From NCBI GenBank assembly GCA_964541895.1, contig CAZISM010000038.1, positions 1-43,493 of the forward strand: a stretch of 43,493 nucleotides of DNA, given 5' to 3'. The notes beneath the pieces are model-generated. The model was not told where the DNA came from, made no database searches, and was given only the letters and a program-made list of their open reading frames with translations. Made by a program: the position numbers and the translations under genes. Positions 17,914 through 27,242 of the stretch are shown piece after piece (position 1 is the first letter of the stretch; every line of letters begins with the position of its first letter). Source of the stretch: CAZISM01 sp964541895. Its GTDB lineage: Bacteria; Zhuqueibacterota; Zhuqueibacteria; Residuimicrobiales; Residuimicrobiaceae.

Positions 17914-17939
17914 TGGTGCGTGACAGTTGTCATGCACCA
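17914..17939 (+). terminator. Strong hairpin just after the porV-like stop
   Basis: TGGTGCGTGACA (17914-17925) pairs with 17928-17939 through 12 pairs, one of them G-T, with almost no loop. It begins 8 bases after the stop. The following bases are not a T-run, so it may protect the mRNA 3' end or act with the terminator downstream. Confidence 0.55.
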
Positions 17940-17988
17940 GTAAAGTAACATTTTCTCCCTAATGCGTAGGGTAGTCGGTTACCTTGTT

Positions 17989-18018
17989 GGGGGATTCGTT
18001 AGAATCCCCCAGTTTTTT
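17989..18018 (+). terminator. Intrinsic terminator
   Basis: GGGGGATTC (17989-17997), loop GTTA, GAATCCCCC (18002-18010), then AG and six T. This is a textbook Rho-independent terminator that ends the receptor-porin operon. Confidence 0.9.
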
Positions 18019-18053
18019 ATTCAATACGTTGACAATGATGGGTAAAATTACGT

Positions 18054-19052
18054 ATGAACGCTCGCAAATATTTTGTTTCTTTTTTGCTGTTTGCCTGCTC
18101 TTTCGCAATATTCCTGCATTCGTGTACCATGAAAGCGTCGGAAAAAAAATTAGCGCTCATTCCGTTTCAATTTCAAATTCAGGGGATGGCGGCGGACACG
18201 GCATTTTTCAGTATCAATTTTTTTGATATTAGTCAGGATGGCGAGTTTTTGGTGCTTGATTACGGTGCAGGCGGCTTGCTCCGATTTGACGCCGAGGGTC
18301 GATATCGCGCTAATCTGGCCGCTAACATTTTGGGCCGGCCGGAAACCATGTGCTCGGTTCATTTTGTTGACACAACATTGGCTTTGCATTCAGCCGGTTG
18401 GCTTCAGCTATTGAATCGAAAAGGCGTTGTGGTGAGTCACCATGAAATGAACGGCATAGGCGATGTCAGTTTTAACTCGAAAGGCTATTATGTGGTTAAC
18501 CGTATGAACACCTCGTCCTTGACAGGCTATTGCCTTGAAACCTATGATTCAAAAGGGAAGCCTATTGCCAAGATGCATAAAAGCCGAGCTAGCAAAGGCG
18601 GTGAGGGGTATCGCGATTTTGCCCTTTCACGCGTTTTTGGTCTGGACAGGATAGTTTACGCGCCGGTGTTCAACGATACAATTTATATTTACAATTTTGC
18701 TGGTCAACTGCTTAAAAGCAAAGTGTTGGCCAGTCCTTTTTCCGACACAAAAATGGATAACGGCAAAACGCCCCGCTTTGAAGATCTTTATATAAATCGA
18801 GAAGGAATTTTTATAGCAAGAATGGATTATACCGCCAGCCAACCTGAAGGTGTTTTTATTAACAAAGTTGAGAAATATGACTTTGACCTTAATCTGAATA
18901 CCATATACCAACTGCCGGAACCGATTTCCATCATGCCCGCTGATCTGCCCATTTTCGCGCAATGGTATCATCGCTTCTCACACTACAATGGACGGTTCTA
19001 CTTTATCGTGTCCAGGCCTCGCGATCATCTAGCTGTGTACGAAGTACTTTAA
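18054..19052 (+). CDS. Lipoprotein with predicted six-bladed beta-propeller
   Basis: Protein of 332 residues. The N-terminus MNARKYFVSFLLF followed by AIFLHSC looks like a lipoprotein signal with the lipidated Cys about residue 24. There is no clear Shine-Dalgarno sequence before the ATG at 18054. The rest has repeated strand patterns such as GEFLVLDYGAGGLLRFDAEG and DTIYIYNFAGQLL, which resemble the 6-bladed propeller proteins common in FCB bacteria. Predicted to sit in the envelope facing the periplasm. It precedes the SGNH hydrolase gene by about 100 bases and may share its transcript. Fold is inferred from sequence pattern only. Confidence 0.65.
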   Translation: MNARKYFVSFLLFACSFAIFLHSCTMKASEKKLALIPFQFQIQGMAADTAFFSINFFDISQDGEFLVLDYGAGGLLRFDAEGRYRANLAANILGRPETMCSVHFVDTTLALHSAGWLQLLNRKGVVVSHHEMNGIGDVSFNSKGYYVVNRMNTSSLTGYCLETYDSKGKPIAKMHKSRASKGGEGYRDFALSRVFGLDRIVYAPVFNDTIYIYNFAGQLLKSKVLASPFSDTKMDNGKTPRFEDLYINREGIFIARMDYTASQPEGVFINKVEKYDFDLNLNTIYQLPEPISIMPADLPIFAQWYHRFSHYNGRFYFIVSRPRDHLAVYEVL

Positions 19053-19157
19053 CCAAACAGCAGTGATTTGAATGACCGGAGCGGCTTGGTAATTTATAAT
19101 CGAAAACCGCAGCACTCAATCCAATTGACATTAATCTCTCATTTTTCACTTAAGTCA

Positions 19158-20702
19158 ATGAAAAAAATAAGTTTTTATCTGATCGCTCTTGTGTTGCCTA
19201 TCATTTTTTGGTTGGCCCTCGAGGCGGGTTTGCATCTTTTTCTGGATCGTTTTAGGCCGCTGCGCCAGGATGGCAGCAAGCAAACCTTCTTTCTCAACTT
19301 AGCCTATTTCAAAGATTATTTTTTGTATCAGGCGGAACCATTTTTTTATAACTCTTCGTCCAACCGTGCTATTCATATTAAGAAAGATCAGCGGCTCCGC
19401 ATATTTTGTGTTGGAGGATCAACGACCGCCGGCTATCCCTATAATACATTGCCGGAATACCAATGCCCGGCCTCCTTCCCGAACTACTTGCGTGCAATCT
19501 TGCAATATAATAAAAATATGCCGCAGATCGAAATGCTCAACGCCGGCTGCAATGCCTTTAACAGCGTCAGCGTAGCCAGGCTCGTCTCTGATTTAGTGAA
19601 ATACCACCCGGACATCCTCATCGTCTACATCGGCCAGAACGAATACTTTGGTCCAAATGAATTCGCTCTCAGCAAGCAGGCAAATATGCGCTTGAACGAT
19701 CCGCTTCTATTTAATGGCTTTTTCGCTGTACGACAGACCTTTTTGTACCAAGGCATGAATTTTGCCATCCAGAAGGTGTCCGGTAACAGGAGTGTAGGCC
19801 ATGAAAACTATTTTGAGTGGAGCAAACGCAACAGCATCTCTTGCACCGATACGTACAATCTCAATGTCCTGAAAAAATATTCTTCCAACCTACGGAAAAT
19901 AATCAGAACAGCACAAAATGCCGGCGTTAAAGTGATTGTTTGTTCTCCTATAGTAAATCTCACTTTTCCGCCGTTTATAAGCTTGCAGGACCGTGCTCTC
20001 ACAGCGAATGAGCAGCAATACTGGAAGGCCCAGCGGTGCCGGGCAGATACGCTTTTTAACCTCACCAACTTTGACGATGCGCTGAAAATATGGCAAGAGC
20101 TTAAAGAATTCAGCCCGACTTGCGCCGATCTGTATTATTATGCCGGAATGAATCTCGCCGGCTTGCAGAGATATGAAGAGGCTGAAGAGGAACTGGCCAA
20201 AGCGCGCGATTATGATGCCTTGCCATTCCGTGCAAAATCGACAATAATCGCAGAATGCAAAAAAATAGCAAGAGAAGAAAAAGTTGTTTTGGCTGACTTG
20301 GATCAATTCTTCAGGGATCTCTCGGGCAAGGCTTACCCGGCACCTCAGCTGTTATTGGATCATGTGCATCCGACAGAAGAGGGATACTTTTACGTGGCCC
20401 TCTTTCTGGCAAGAACTATATTTGAAAACGGTCTTGTACCCAATGCAGCAGAATGGCAATACCCTTCAATAGAAAAAACCAGGCAGGTTCTAAAAATTCA
20501 AGATTTTGTTGTCGATAAAGTCGAATATGATTTTGCACAAAAAAGCTATCTCTATCACCTGAGCAAACTGAATCCCGCCATCGGCGAAGTTCTGGCGGGC
20601 ATCCGACTGCGGGCCTATAACCGCGCTAAAGTAATCGGCGACGAATTGTTAAAACAGGAATACCAGAAACAAACACTAGGCCAGCGAGCAGCACAGAAAT
20701 GA
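19158..20702 (+). CDS. Membrane-anchored SGNH/GDSL-type hydrolase
   Basis: Protein of 514 residues from the ATG at 19158, which opens a signal anchor (MKKISFYLIALVLPIIFWLA). An in-frame TTG at 19068 would add 30 residues before that anchor and is less likely. No good RBS is visible. SGNH motifs: block I IFCVGGSTTAG with the nucleophile Ser at about 88; a GQNE motif in IVYIGQNEYFG (block III); and DHVHP at 401-405 giving the catalytic Asp and His. A TPR-like helical stretch (about 300-350: DLYYYAGMNLAGLQRYEEAE) interrupts the hydrolase. SGNH enzymes remove or transfer acyl groups, often O-acetyl groups on polysaccharides. The substrate is unknown. The stop overlaps the next start (ATGA), so the two proteins are probably made in step. 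Confidence 0.82.
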   Translation: MKKISFYLIALVLPIIFWLALEAGLHLFLDRFRPLRQDGSKQTFFLNLAYFKDYFLYQAEPFFYNSSSNRAIHIKKDQRLRIFCVGGSTTAGYPYNTLPEYQCPASFPNYLRAILQYNKNMPQIEMLNAGCNAFNSVSVARLVSDLVKYHPDILIVYIGQNEYFGPNEFALSKQANMRLNDPLLFNGFFAVRQTFLYQGMNFAIQKVSGNRSVGHENYFEWSKRNSISCTDTYNLNVLKKYSSNLRKIIRTAQNAGVKVIVCSPIVNLTFPPFISLQDRALTANEQQYWKAQRCRADTLFNLTNFDDALKIWQELKEFSPTCADLYYYAGMNLAGLQRYEEAEEELAKARDYDALPFRAKSTIIAECKKIAREEKVVLADLDQFFRDLSGKAYPAPQLLLDHVHPTEEGYFYVALFLARTIFENGLVPNAAEWQYPSIEKTRQVLKIQDFVVDKVEYDFAQKSYLYHLSKLNPAIGEVLAGIRLRAYNRAKVIGDELLKQEYQKQTLGQRAAQK

Positions 20703-23700
20703 AACGATGGGCCATCCTGCTCCTTTATTTTGCCTCAGGCCTTGTCGGCCTCATGTACGAGCTGCTCTGGCTGCGCAAGTTGGCGCTGATCCTTGGCAAC
20801 ACAACGCTCGCAACCAGTGCCATTTTGGCATCCTTCATGACAGGACTGGCATTAGGTAGCTGGTATTTTGGCACAAAAGCGGATTATTTTGCCAAGCCTT
20901 TGAAAATATACGCGTATCTCGAATTGGCTGTTGCCATTTGTGCTTTAGGAATTCTTTTTCTGCTCTTGCCGATTTCCGATGCTTTGTACGGATGGATATT
21001 TTCTGCTAGTGGAACGAACAATTGGCTGGTAGCGTTTACACGAGTCGCTTTGGCTGTGATCCTTCTTTCTATTCCCACTACCCTTATGGGGGGTACATTC
21101 CCAGTCATCAGCAAATTGTTCGCAACGGACGATCAAAAGCTTGGAAATCAAATCAGCGCACTGTATGCGGTAAATACGGCGGGCGGGGTGCTCGGAGTCT
21201 TCTTAACCGGCTATATCTTTATATCGATGCTGGGCGTGCGCGCCAGCTATTACATCGCGGTGGGGATTAATATTCTAGTCGCAATTTTGGCATTGCACTT
21301 GAGTCGTTTGAGGTGGGTTGCTGCCCCTAAACAAAAGACCGATGTTAAAACCTTCCTGCCCGAGCACTTGAATCAAACCACTCTTTATTCAAAAAATAAG
21401 ACCAAATTAGCGGTATTAATTTTTGCAGTGTCGGGATTCACATCGCTCGCCTATGAAGTGGTATTTACACGCGCTTTGCTTTTCTACATCAGCTCTACTA
21501 CCTATTCTTTTACAATCATGCTTGCCACTTTCCTGCTAGGTATCATGCTGGGATCGATGCTACTTTCCCGATACATTCATCGTCTGCGTAATCTTTTTTT
21601 CGCGTTCGGACTCGCCGAATTGACAATTGGCATTACTTCTGTCATGACTATTATGCTTTTTAAGCATATGGATTCTTATCACTTGCGACTATTAAGCTCC
21701 TTGATCAGCAGCAACTTTTTCCATGTCAATCTGCTGCTGTTCGCGACTGCAGCTCTTATTTTGCTGCCGCCGACATTCGCTATGGGAACCGCTTTTCCCC
21801 TAGCGGTACGTATTTATGTGCCACATGCTCAAAAAGCAGGTCGAGGCGTTGGCTTTCTTTATATGTGCAATACCATAGGTTCTATTGTAGGTTCGCTGGC
21901 CTGCGGCTTTATACTGATCCCGTTATTAGGCTTAAATGCCACTATTCTAAGCTTGTCTCTAGTCAATGCTGTGCTGGCGCTAATATTGATCGGTGCAGAA
22001 AATCTTTTTACAAAGCATCGTGCAGCTTTGATGGCTGGGGCCGCGGCCGCCTTCGGCCTCACGGCGATATTGTTCTACGAGCGTTCACCTGTGTTCAACT
22101 CATCCGGTGCATTCCAGAACACACGCGTACTGGCTAGCCTCAATTCGTCTGATGCTACGATCTGCGTTCTTGAGCATTTTGAAAAAAGTAATATCTGGGG
22201 CGAAAACGTGCGATTTATTAATGTCAATGGTCATAACACCGCACATACCACTTTTTCCGACATGATCATTCACAAGATGTTGGCCCACCTTCCCATGCTT
22301 ATCCATCCTGCGCCTGAAAAAGCTCTGGTTATCGGTTTTGGCTTTGGCAATACGTGTCACTCTTTCCTTCAGTATGATGGTCTTAAACAGCTGGATTGCG
22401 TCGAACTGGTAGCAGAAGAGAAACGAACGTCCGAATACTTTTCCAGTTTCAACAAAGGGGTATGGGACGATGACCGTTTTCGATTCCTTGTTAACGATGG
22501 ACGCAACTATGTTAAGGCATGTTCTCAACAATACGATATTATTTCTATAAATTCTGTCGATCCTAAATTTAGCCCTACCCTCTATACCACAGAATTCTAT
22601 CAATTATGCCGTAATCGATTGCGGGAGAGAGGGCAAATTGTAGTTTGGCTCCCGATCTATGGCATGAGCCTTCAGGAAGTACAGTCTCTGACGCAGAGCT
22701 TTCTGGCGGTTTTTCCACACAGCTCCTTGTGGTATAATAATCCGGAACATCTGCTGCTGTTGGGAAGTACTGACAATTGTGTGATTGACGTGGGAACCGT
22801 TAAATCGCGCATAAGAGTCCCAGCAGTACTAGCGAGTCTTAGCGAAGTTTTTCTGCAAGATCCATTCGTTTTCTTGTCGACATTTTGGTGCAGCGAAGAT
22901 AAGCTGAGAATTCTGTCGAATCAGGAGGCATGCCATACGGATGATAAACCTTTGGTGGAATTTTCTAAAGTAGTAACTAACGACATGGCTAAAGAAATTT
23001 ATGGCAGACTCCTGCAAGTGAAGGAATCTATTGTGCCTTATTGTTCTGGTTGGGCTGCTACGCAAGGCGCTCGTTCTGACAGTGCGAGCCTGTACGACCT
23101 TGAAATGAGTACAGCGAAAATGATCGGTCAGTTTTTTCGTTATCGCATTGAAGCTGGCGAAGATCCTTTTAGCAATTCAACCAAAAGCGCTGTCAGCGAA
23201 ATGCTGAAACTCCTTGACAGCTCGCCTTTCAATCCGTTTATCTTAGTGAGCTATGTGGATCTCATCAACCACTCTACAATAGCCGATAACAAAAAACACT
23301 TTGAAAAGGCGTTGACCATTGCACCAAGATTTATCAAAGTTTATAACTTGTTAGGTCTGCAGTTAATGGGCGAGGGGAAGTGGAATGACGCTCTGGTGCA
23401 CTTTACCGAAGCGACCGAGTTGAATCCGGGCGATCTTACAAGCCTGCTAAACGCGGGTGTCGCTTATTTGAATCTGAACCAGTGGAAACAGGCAGAATTA
23501 AAATTTCAAAAAGCGCTTTCACTACAAGCAGAAAATTTGTCCGCCCATCTAGGACTCTCTCAATGCTACTATTTGCAGCATGACTATCCGGCAGCTATCG
23601 AGCAGGCGAAAAAGGCCATTCTGCTTCAGCCTAATATAGCCAATAACTACTTTAATTTAGGCATGATGTTAATCAAAAGCCAACAGAGATATGAGGCGAT

Positions 23701-23794
23701 GCTCGCCTTTGAAAAAGGTTTGAAATTGAATCCGCTGGACACACGGGCTAAAGCGCAATTGCAGAAGCTGCGAGACGGCAAAGCCATGCCATAA
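20699..23794 (+). CDS. Polytopic membrane protein fused to spermidine-synthase-like and TPR domains
   Basis: Protein of 1031 residues, starting in the ATGA overlap with the SGNH gene. The first roughly 470 residues contain about 12-14 hydrophobic segments (YFASGLVGLMYELLWLRKLA, then MGGTFPVISK and a second similar half with MGTAFPLAVRIY). This is the pattern of bacterial fused MFS/spermidine-synthase proteins. A Rossmann methyltransferase-like domain follows (ALVIGFGFGNTCHSF, LDCVELVAEE, RFLVNDGRNYV, ISINSVDP). The usual G-G-G-D-G and D-x-x-D motifs of aminopropyltransferases read G-F-G-F-G-N and N-S-V-D, so true spermidine synthesis is doubtful. The last 160 residues are about four TPR units (for example YNLLGLQLMGEGKWNDALVH). 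Partner protein of the SGNH hydrolase is the likeliest role. Confidence 0.8.
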   Translation: MKRWAILLLYFASGLVGLMYELLWLRKLALILGNTTLATSAILASFMTGLALGSWYFGTKADYFAKPLKIYAYLELAVAICALGILFLLLPISDALYGWIFSASGTNNWLVAFTRVALAVILLSIPTTLMGGTFPVISKLFATDDQKLGNQISALYAVNTAGGVLGVFLTGYIFISMLGVRASYYIAVGINILVAILALHLSRLRWVAAPKQKTDVKTFLPEHLNQTTLYSKNKTKLAVLIFAVSGFTSLAYEVVFTRALLFYISSTTYSFTIMLATFLLGIMLGSMLLSRYIHRLRNLFFAFGLAELTIGITSVMTIMLFKHMDSYHLRLLSSLISSNFFHVNLLLFATAALILLPPTFAMGTAFPLAVRIYVPHAQKAGRGVGFLYMCNTIGSIVGSLACGFILIPLLGLNATILSLSLVNAVLALILIGAENLFTKHRAALMAGAAAAFGLTAILFYERSPVFNSSGAFQNTRVLASLNSSDATICVLEHFEKSNIWGENVRFINVNGHNTAHTTFSDMIIHKMLAHLPMLIHPAPEKALVIGFGFGNTCHSFLQYDGLKQLDCVELVAEEKRTSEYFSSFNKGVWDDDRFRFLVNDGRNYVKACSQQYDIISINSVDPKFSPTLYTTEFYQLCRNRLRERGQIVVWLPIYGMSLQEVQSLTQSFLAVFPHSSLWYNNPEHLLLLGSTDNCVIDVGTVKSRIRVPAVLASLSEVFLQDPFVFLSTFWCSEDKLRILSNQEACHTDDKPLVEFSKVVTNDMAKEIYGRLLQVKESIVPYCSGWAATQGARSDSASLYDLEMSTAKMIGQFFRYRIEAGEDPFSNSTKSAVSEMLKLLDSSPFNPFILVSYVDLINHSTIADNKKHFEKALTIAPRFIKVYNLLGLQLMGEGKWNDALVHFTEATELNPGDLTSLLNAGVAYLNLNQWKQAELKFQKALSLQAENLSAHLGLSQCYYLQHDYPAAIEQAKKAILLQPNIANNYFNLGMMLIKSQQRYEAMLAFEKGLKLNPLDTRAKAQLQKLRDGKAMP

Positions 23795-24007
23795 AAATTA
23801 TTGAATAACAGGGTGAGCAATTTCTGCTCAAAATGGCGCTGAAATGAGACGTTTCGGCCACGGCAAACCTGTAGTTCAGGATAAGGTATCGTCGAGTTCA
23901 GTTAAGGATGTTCTGGGTCCTCAAGTAAAGGCAGAATACGCGCATTCGTTAATTAAAACCATAACTGTCTACGTTACGATTTTCAGTATTTAGATCGGAT
24001 TGAGGAC

Positions 24008-24904
24008 ATTATCTCACCTGACATCGACAACACCGGCATAATCTTCAATATTCAGCGTTATTCCATTCATGATGGCCCGGGCATTCGAACTACGGTTTTC
24101 CTTAAAGGCTGCCCGCTGCGCTGTTTCTGGTGTCACAATCCTGAGGGATGGCGGCAAACGCCGGACCTGCAATTTTGGCTGCACCGCTGCCGCCATTGTC
24201 ATGCATGTGCTGTCGCCTGCCCGCATCAGGTACACACATGGCAGGAGGGTGAGCATCATTTGGATCGCAGCCGATGTCAAAGCTGTTTTCGCTGCGTCAG
24301 CGAATGCTACGACGGCGCCCTGGATAAGAGCGGCCAGGAACTGTCGGTCACCGCGATTATGACGCACATCCGGGCCGATGCACCCTTTTACCGGGCCTCC
24401 GGAGGCGGCGTCACCCTTTCCGGCGGCGAACCGCTGCAGCAGACAGCCTTCTCCCTGGCTTTGCTGCAGGCGTGCAGGTCTGCCGGTTTTCATACCGCCG
24501 TACAAACCTGCGCGGAAACCGAATGGTACAACCTGGAAGCCGTCCTGCCCTATGTGGATTTGTTCCTCATCGACATCAAGGTACTGGACGAACAAACCCA
24601 CGTCCGGGCCACCGGAAAAAGCAATCACCGCATTTTGGATAACATCCGCCGGCTGGCCGTATCAGACAGGACCATACAGTTCCGCATTCCGGTGGTGCCG
24701 ACCGTCAATGACACAGCAGACGCCATCATGGACATTCGCCGGTTTGTTCGTCAATTGCCCGGCCGGCAAAAGGAGCCGGAACTGGTACCATTCCACAATA
24801 TGGCGGCCGCCAAGTATCAAAGCCTTGGGCGGATTTATGCAGCAAGCGGCTTGCAGAACATGAGCAAGGAACAGCTGTCACGTTTGCACTCTCTTGAACA
24901 ATAG
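24008..24904 (+). CDS. Glycyl radical enzyme activase (radical SAM)
   Basis: The frame encodes a full activase from about 24038: IIFNIQRYSIHDGPGIRTT, then the radical-SAM cluster motif C-P-L-R-C-F-W-C. Two ferredoxin-type clusters follow (CRHCHACAVACP and CQSCFRCVSEC), then SGGGVTLSGGEPLQQ. These enzymes use SAM and a 4Fe-4S cluster to place a radical on the glycine of a partner enzyme. The partner lies 56 bases downstream. Oddity: the frame is open from 23957, yet I find no in-frame ATG, GTG or TTG before the cluster motif; the first is TTG 24260, which would delete it. An ATT at 24008 or ATC at 24011 behind GAGG, or ATA at 24038, would be non-canonical starts. A sequence error is an alternative. 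The start given is provisional; the function is secure. Confidence 0.85.
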   Translation: MISPDIDNTGIIFNIQRYSIHDGPGIRTTVFLKGCPLRCFWCHNPEGWRQTPDLQFWLHRCRHCHACAVACPHQVHTWQEGEHHLDRSRCQSCFRCVSECYDGALDKSGQELSVTAIMTHIRADAPFYRASGGGVTLSGGEPLQQTAFSLALLQACRSAGFHTAVQTCAETEWYNLEAVLPYVDLFLIDIKVLDEQTHVRATGKSNHRILDNIRRLAVSDRTIQFRIPVVPTVNDTADAIMDIRRFVRQLPGRQKEPELVPFHNMAAAKYQSLGRIYAASGLQNMSKEQLSRLHSLEQ

Positions 24905-24960
24905 CACACATTCGATTTCATAATGCCTGGTTGTACTCTTAATTTTTGACAGGTGACATC

Positions 24961-27198
24961 ATGGCTCACGATTTCGATTTTTCCTACCCGGCCCGTCTTC
25001 ACGCGCTTCGTGCCGCCAAACAACGCCACACCGAAGAAAAATGGCGCATCATCGGCGCCATGGATATGGACGATCATGGTCTCATTCTGCCTGCAGAGGA
25101 TGAACGGCAGGTGGTCCAGGTCATCAGCGGATCAGGGGTTCCCATCACGGATGTACTGTACAAACCTTTCAGGATTACACCCAATCATCCCAGCGGCGGT
25201 TTCTTTGGTCCGCGATCATGCGGGGACAACTTTCGCCGCCTGCTCGAACAACACCCGACCTACATAGATCCCATGAGCGCACTGGCCGGCGGCTATCGGG
25301 TCAATTTTCTCTCTTATCGCGAACCGGCCTGGAATCCGGATATCAGCTATGACCATTTAAAGCCGGCCCAGGAAAAATACAAACTTCACCACGGCATTGG
25401 GGCGGTTCAGCATTTTTGTCAAGACATTACCATCGGCTTTCGCCTGGGCTGGAAAGGCATCCTGGCAAACATCAGACATTTTCGCACCATAAACCTTTCT
25501 GCCGATTCACAGGCGTTGTACGACGGCCTGGAGGCGGTGGTGCTGGGCATGCAAAACTGGATCGGCCGACATGCCGGCGCGGCTCGTACTATGGCCGAAA
25601 CACAAACCTGCGCCGACCTCAAACAGAATCTGCTCGAGATCGCCTCTATCAACGAACGGATCGTCCACGAGCCGCCGGCCACCTTTCGCGAAGCACTGCA
25701 GTGGTTGCACTGGTTTCAGCTCGCGGCAAAAATGTACAACATGAGCGGCTCACTGGGTCGCATCGACCAGATTTTGTATCCGTTTTACCAGCGCGATCGC
25801 CTGCAGCAGTTGCTGCAGGACGAAGATGTTGTTTTTTATCTCGCCTGCCACCTGATCAACGACACCAGTTATGTGCAGCTGGGAGGCCCGGATGAAACCG
25901 GTGAAGATACGACCAATCCGCTCTCTTTTCTGGTGCTGGAGGCGGCGCACCACTTGAAAATACCCGCCAACATTGGGGTCTGCGTCGGAGAGAACGTGAG
26001 CCCGGAGCTGCTGCGGCGCGGCGTTAGCATTCTTTTTAAAGATCGAACCGGCATCCCAAAATTCTTGGGAGTAGACCAAACCGCCGGTGGTTTTGCCCGA
26101 AATGGCTTCCCGATGTCTCTGGCCTGGCAACGGGCCTATTCCGGCTGCCACTGGTCGGCGCTGCCCGGACGCGAATATACCATGAACGACTGTGTCAAGA
26201 TAAATTTTGCCGCCGTCTTTGATGTGGCGTTGCGGGATATGATGAGCGATGCGGAGCGTGAGCCGACGGCCGCGCGCCTCTGGGAGTTTTTTACACGCCA
26301 CCTGACCAGCGCCGTAGCGGTCACAGCCCAGGGATTGGATTTTCATTTAGAGCACATGCACAAAGTGTTTCCCGAACTGATGCTGGACCTGCTCTGCCAT
26401 GGCCCCATTGAGAGGGGAAGAGATGCGTCCCACGGCGGCGTGGAATTCATCAATCTCTGCGTCGACGGCGCGTCCCTGGCTACGGTGGCCGACTCGTTCG
26501 CTGCCGTCGAACAACGAATCGAGCAGGAGAAAAAAATCAGCTGGAAAAAGTTATTGGTTCTCCTGGATTCGGATTGGGCTGGAGCGGACGGAGAACGGGC
26601 GCGGCAGATGATGCGCAGTGTCCCGCGCTATGGCAGCGGCGATTCCCGTGCCGATCGATATGCGGCGGATATCGTAGAGCTGTTTACGCGATTGGTGAAA
26701 AGCAATAAAACGCCGGCCGGCCACAACATGATCCCGGGTATTTTTTCCTGGGCCGCCCATATTCTGATGGGCAAAGATGTCGGCGCCACGCCCAATGGCC
26801 GGCATGCGTTTACCACCCTGTCACACGGTCCTAATCCTGATCCCGGGTTTCGCAAGGATGCGGCGCCGACCGCTCTGGCTCTGGCCGTGGCCCGCAGCCA
26901 GTGCGGCTGGGGAAACAGCGCTCCCATGCAGATCGAATTGGATCCCGGCCTGACACATGGGCCGGAGGGTGAGGAACTGGTAGCCACCCTGATCAAAACA
27001 CACTTTCAGCTGGGCGGTACCCAGATCAATTTCAATATTATAGATAGAGAGAAATTGCTCGCGGCCCATAAAAATCCCGAAAAATATCCCGACCTGGTGG
27101 TGCGCGTCACCGGTTTCAGCGCCTACTTTGCCAGCTTGTCGCCGGAATTCCGTCAGATGGTCATTGATCGGATTTTAAGCAATGCACCGAACCCCTGA
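24961..27198 (+). CDS. Glycyl radical enzyme, atypical active-site motif
   Basis: Protein of 745 residues. The ATG at 24961 has AGGTGA upstream and is preferred over TTG 24946. The C-terminal glycyl-radical loop is VVRVTGFSAYFASL, with the radical glycine at 718. The central cysteine loop is AYSGCHWSALPGREY, with Cys396 as the expected thiyl residue. In eliminase and decarboxylase members this loop reads G-C-V-E-P, and in pyruvate formate-lyase A-C-C-V-S-P. Here the Val-Glu pair is His-Trp, so the general-base glutamate is missing, while a downstream Asp (TMND) appears kept. The loop around the radical glycine resembles the diol-dehydratase/eliminase type rather than true PFL. Such enzymes are oxygen-sensitive, which implies anaerobic life. 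It is co-directional with its activase, a UroD-like gene and a sugar-type importer. Reaction unknown. Confidence 0.92.
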   Translation: MAHDFDFSYPARLHALRAAKQRHTEEKWRIIGAMDMDDHGLILPAEDERQVVQVISGSGVPITDVLYKPFRITPNHPSGGFFGPRSCGDNFRRLLEQHPTYIDPMSALAGGYRVNFLSYREPAWNPDISYDHLKPAQEKYKLHHGIGAVQHFCQDITIGFRLGWKGILANIRHFRTINLSADSQALYDGLEAVVLGMQNWIGRHAGAARTMAETQTCADLKQNLLEIASINERIVHEPPATFREALQWLHWFQLAAKMYNMSGSLGRIDQILYPFYQRDRLQQLLQDEDVVFYLACHLINDTSYVQLGGPDETGEDTTNPLSFLVLEAAHHLKIPANIGVCVGENVSPELLRRGVSILFKDRTGIPKFLGVDQTAGGFARNGFPMSLAWQRAYSGCHWSALPGREYTMNDCVKINFAAVFDVALRDMMSDAEREPTAARLWEFFTRHLTSAVAVTAQGLDFHLEHMHKVFPELMLDLLCHGPIERGRDASHGGVEFINLCVDGASLATVADSFAAVEQRIEQEKKISWKKLLVLLDSDWAGADGERARQMMRSVPRYGSGDSRADRYAADIVELFTRLVKSNKTPAGHNMIPGIFSWAAHILMGKDVGATPNGRHAFTTLSHGPNPDPGFRKDAAPTALALAVARSQCGWGNSAPMQIELDPGLTHGPEGEELVATLIKTHFQLGGTQINFNIIDREKLLAAHKNPEKYPDLVVRVTGFSAYFASLSPEFRQMVIDRILSNAPNP

Positions 27199-27242
27199 TC
27201 GCTCGGCATCGGCACATAACACAGGGAGCCAATCTGCCATCT

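Noticed and set aside
18029..18054. TTGACA just before the propeller lipoprotein gene as a promoter
   Set aside because: No -10 box fits at 16-18 bases before the start codon; any transcript start would fall inside the gene.
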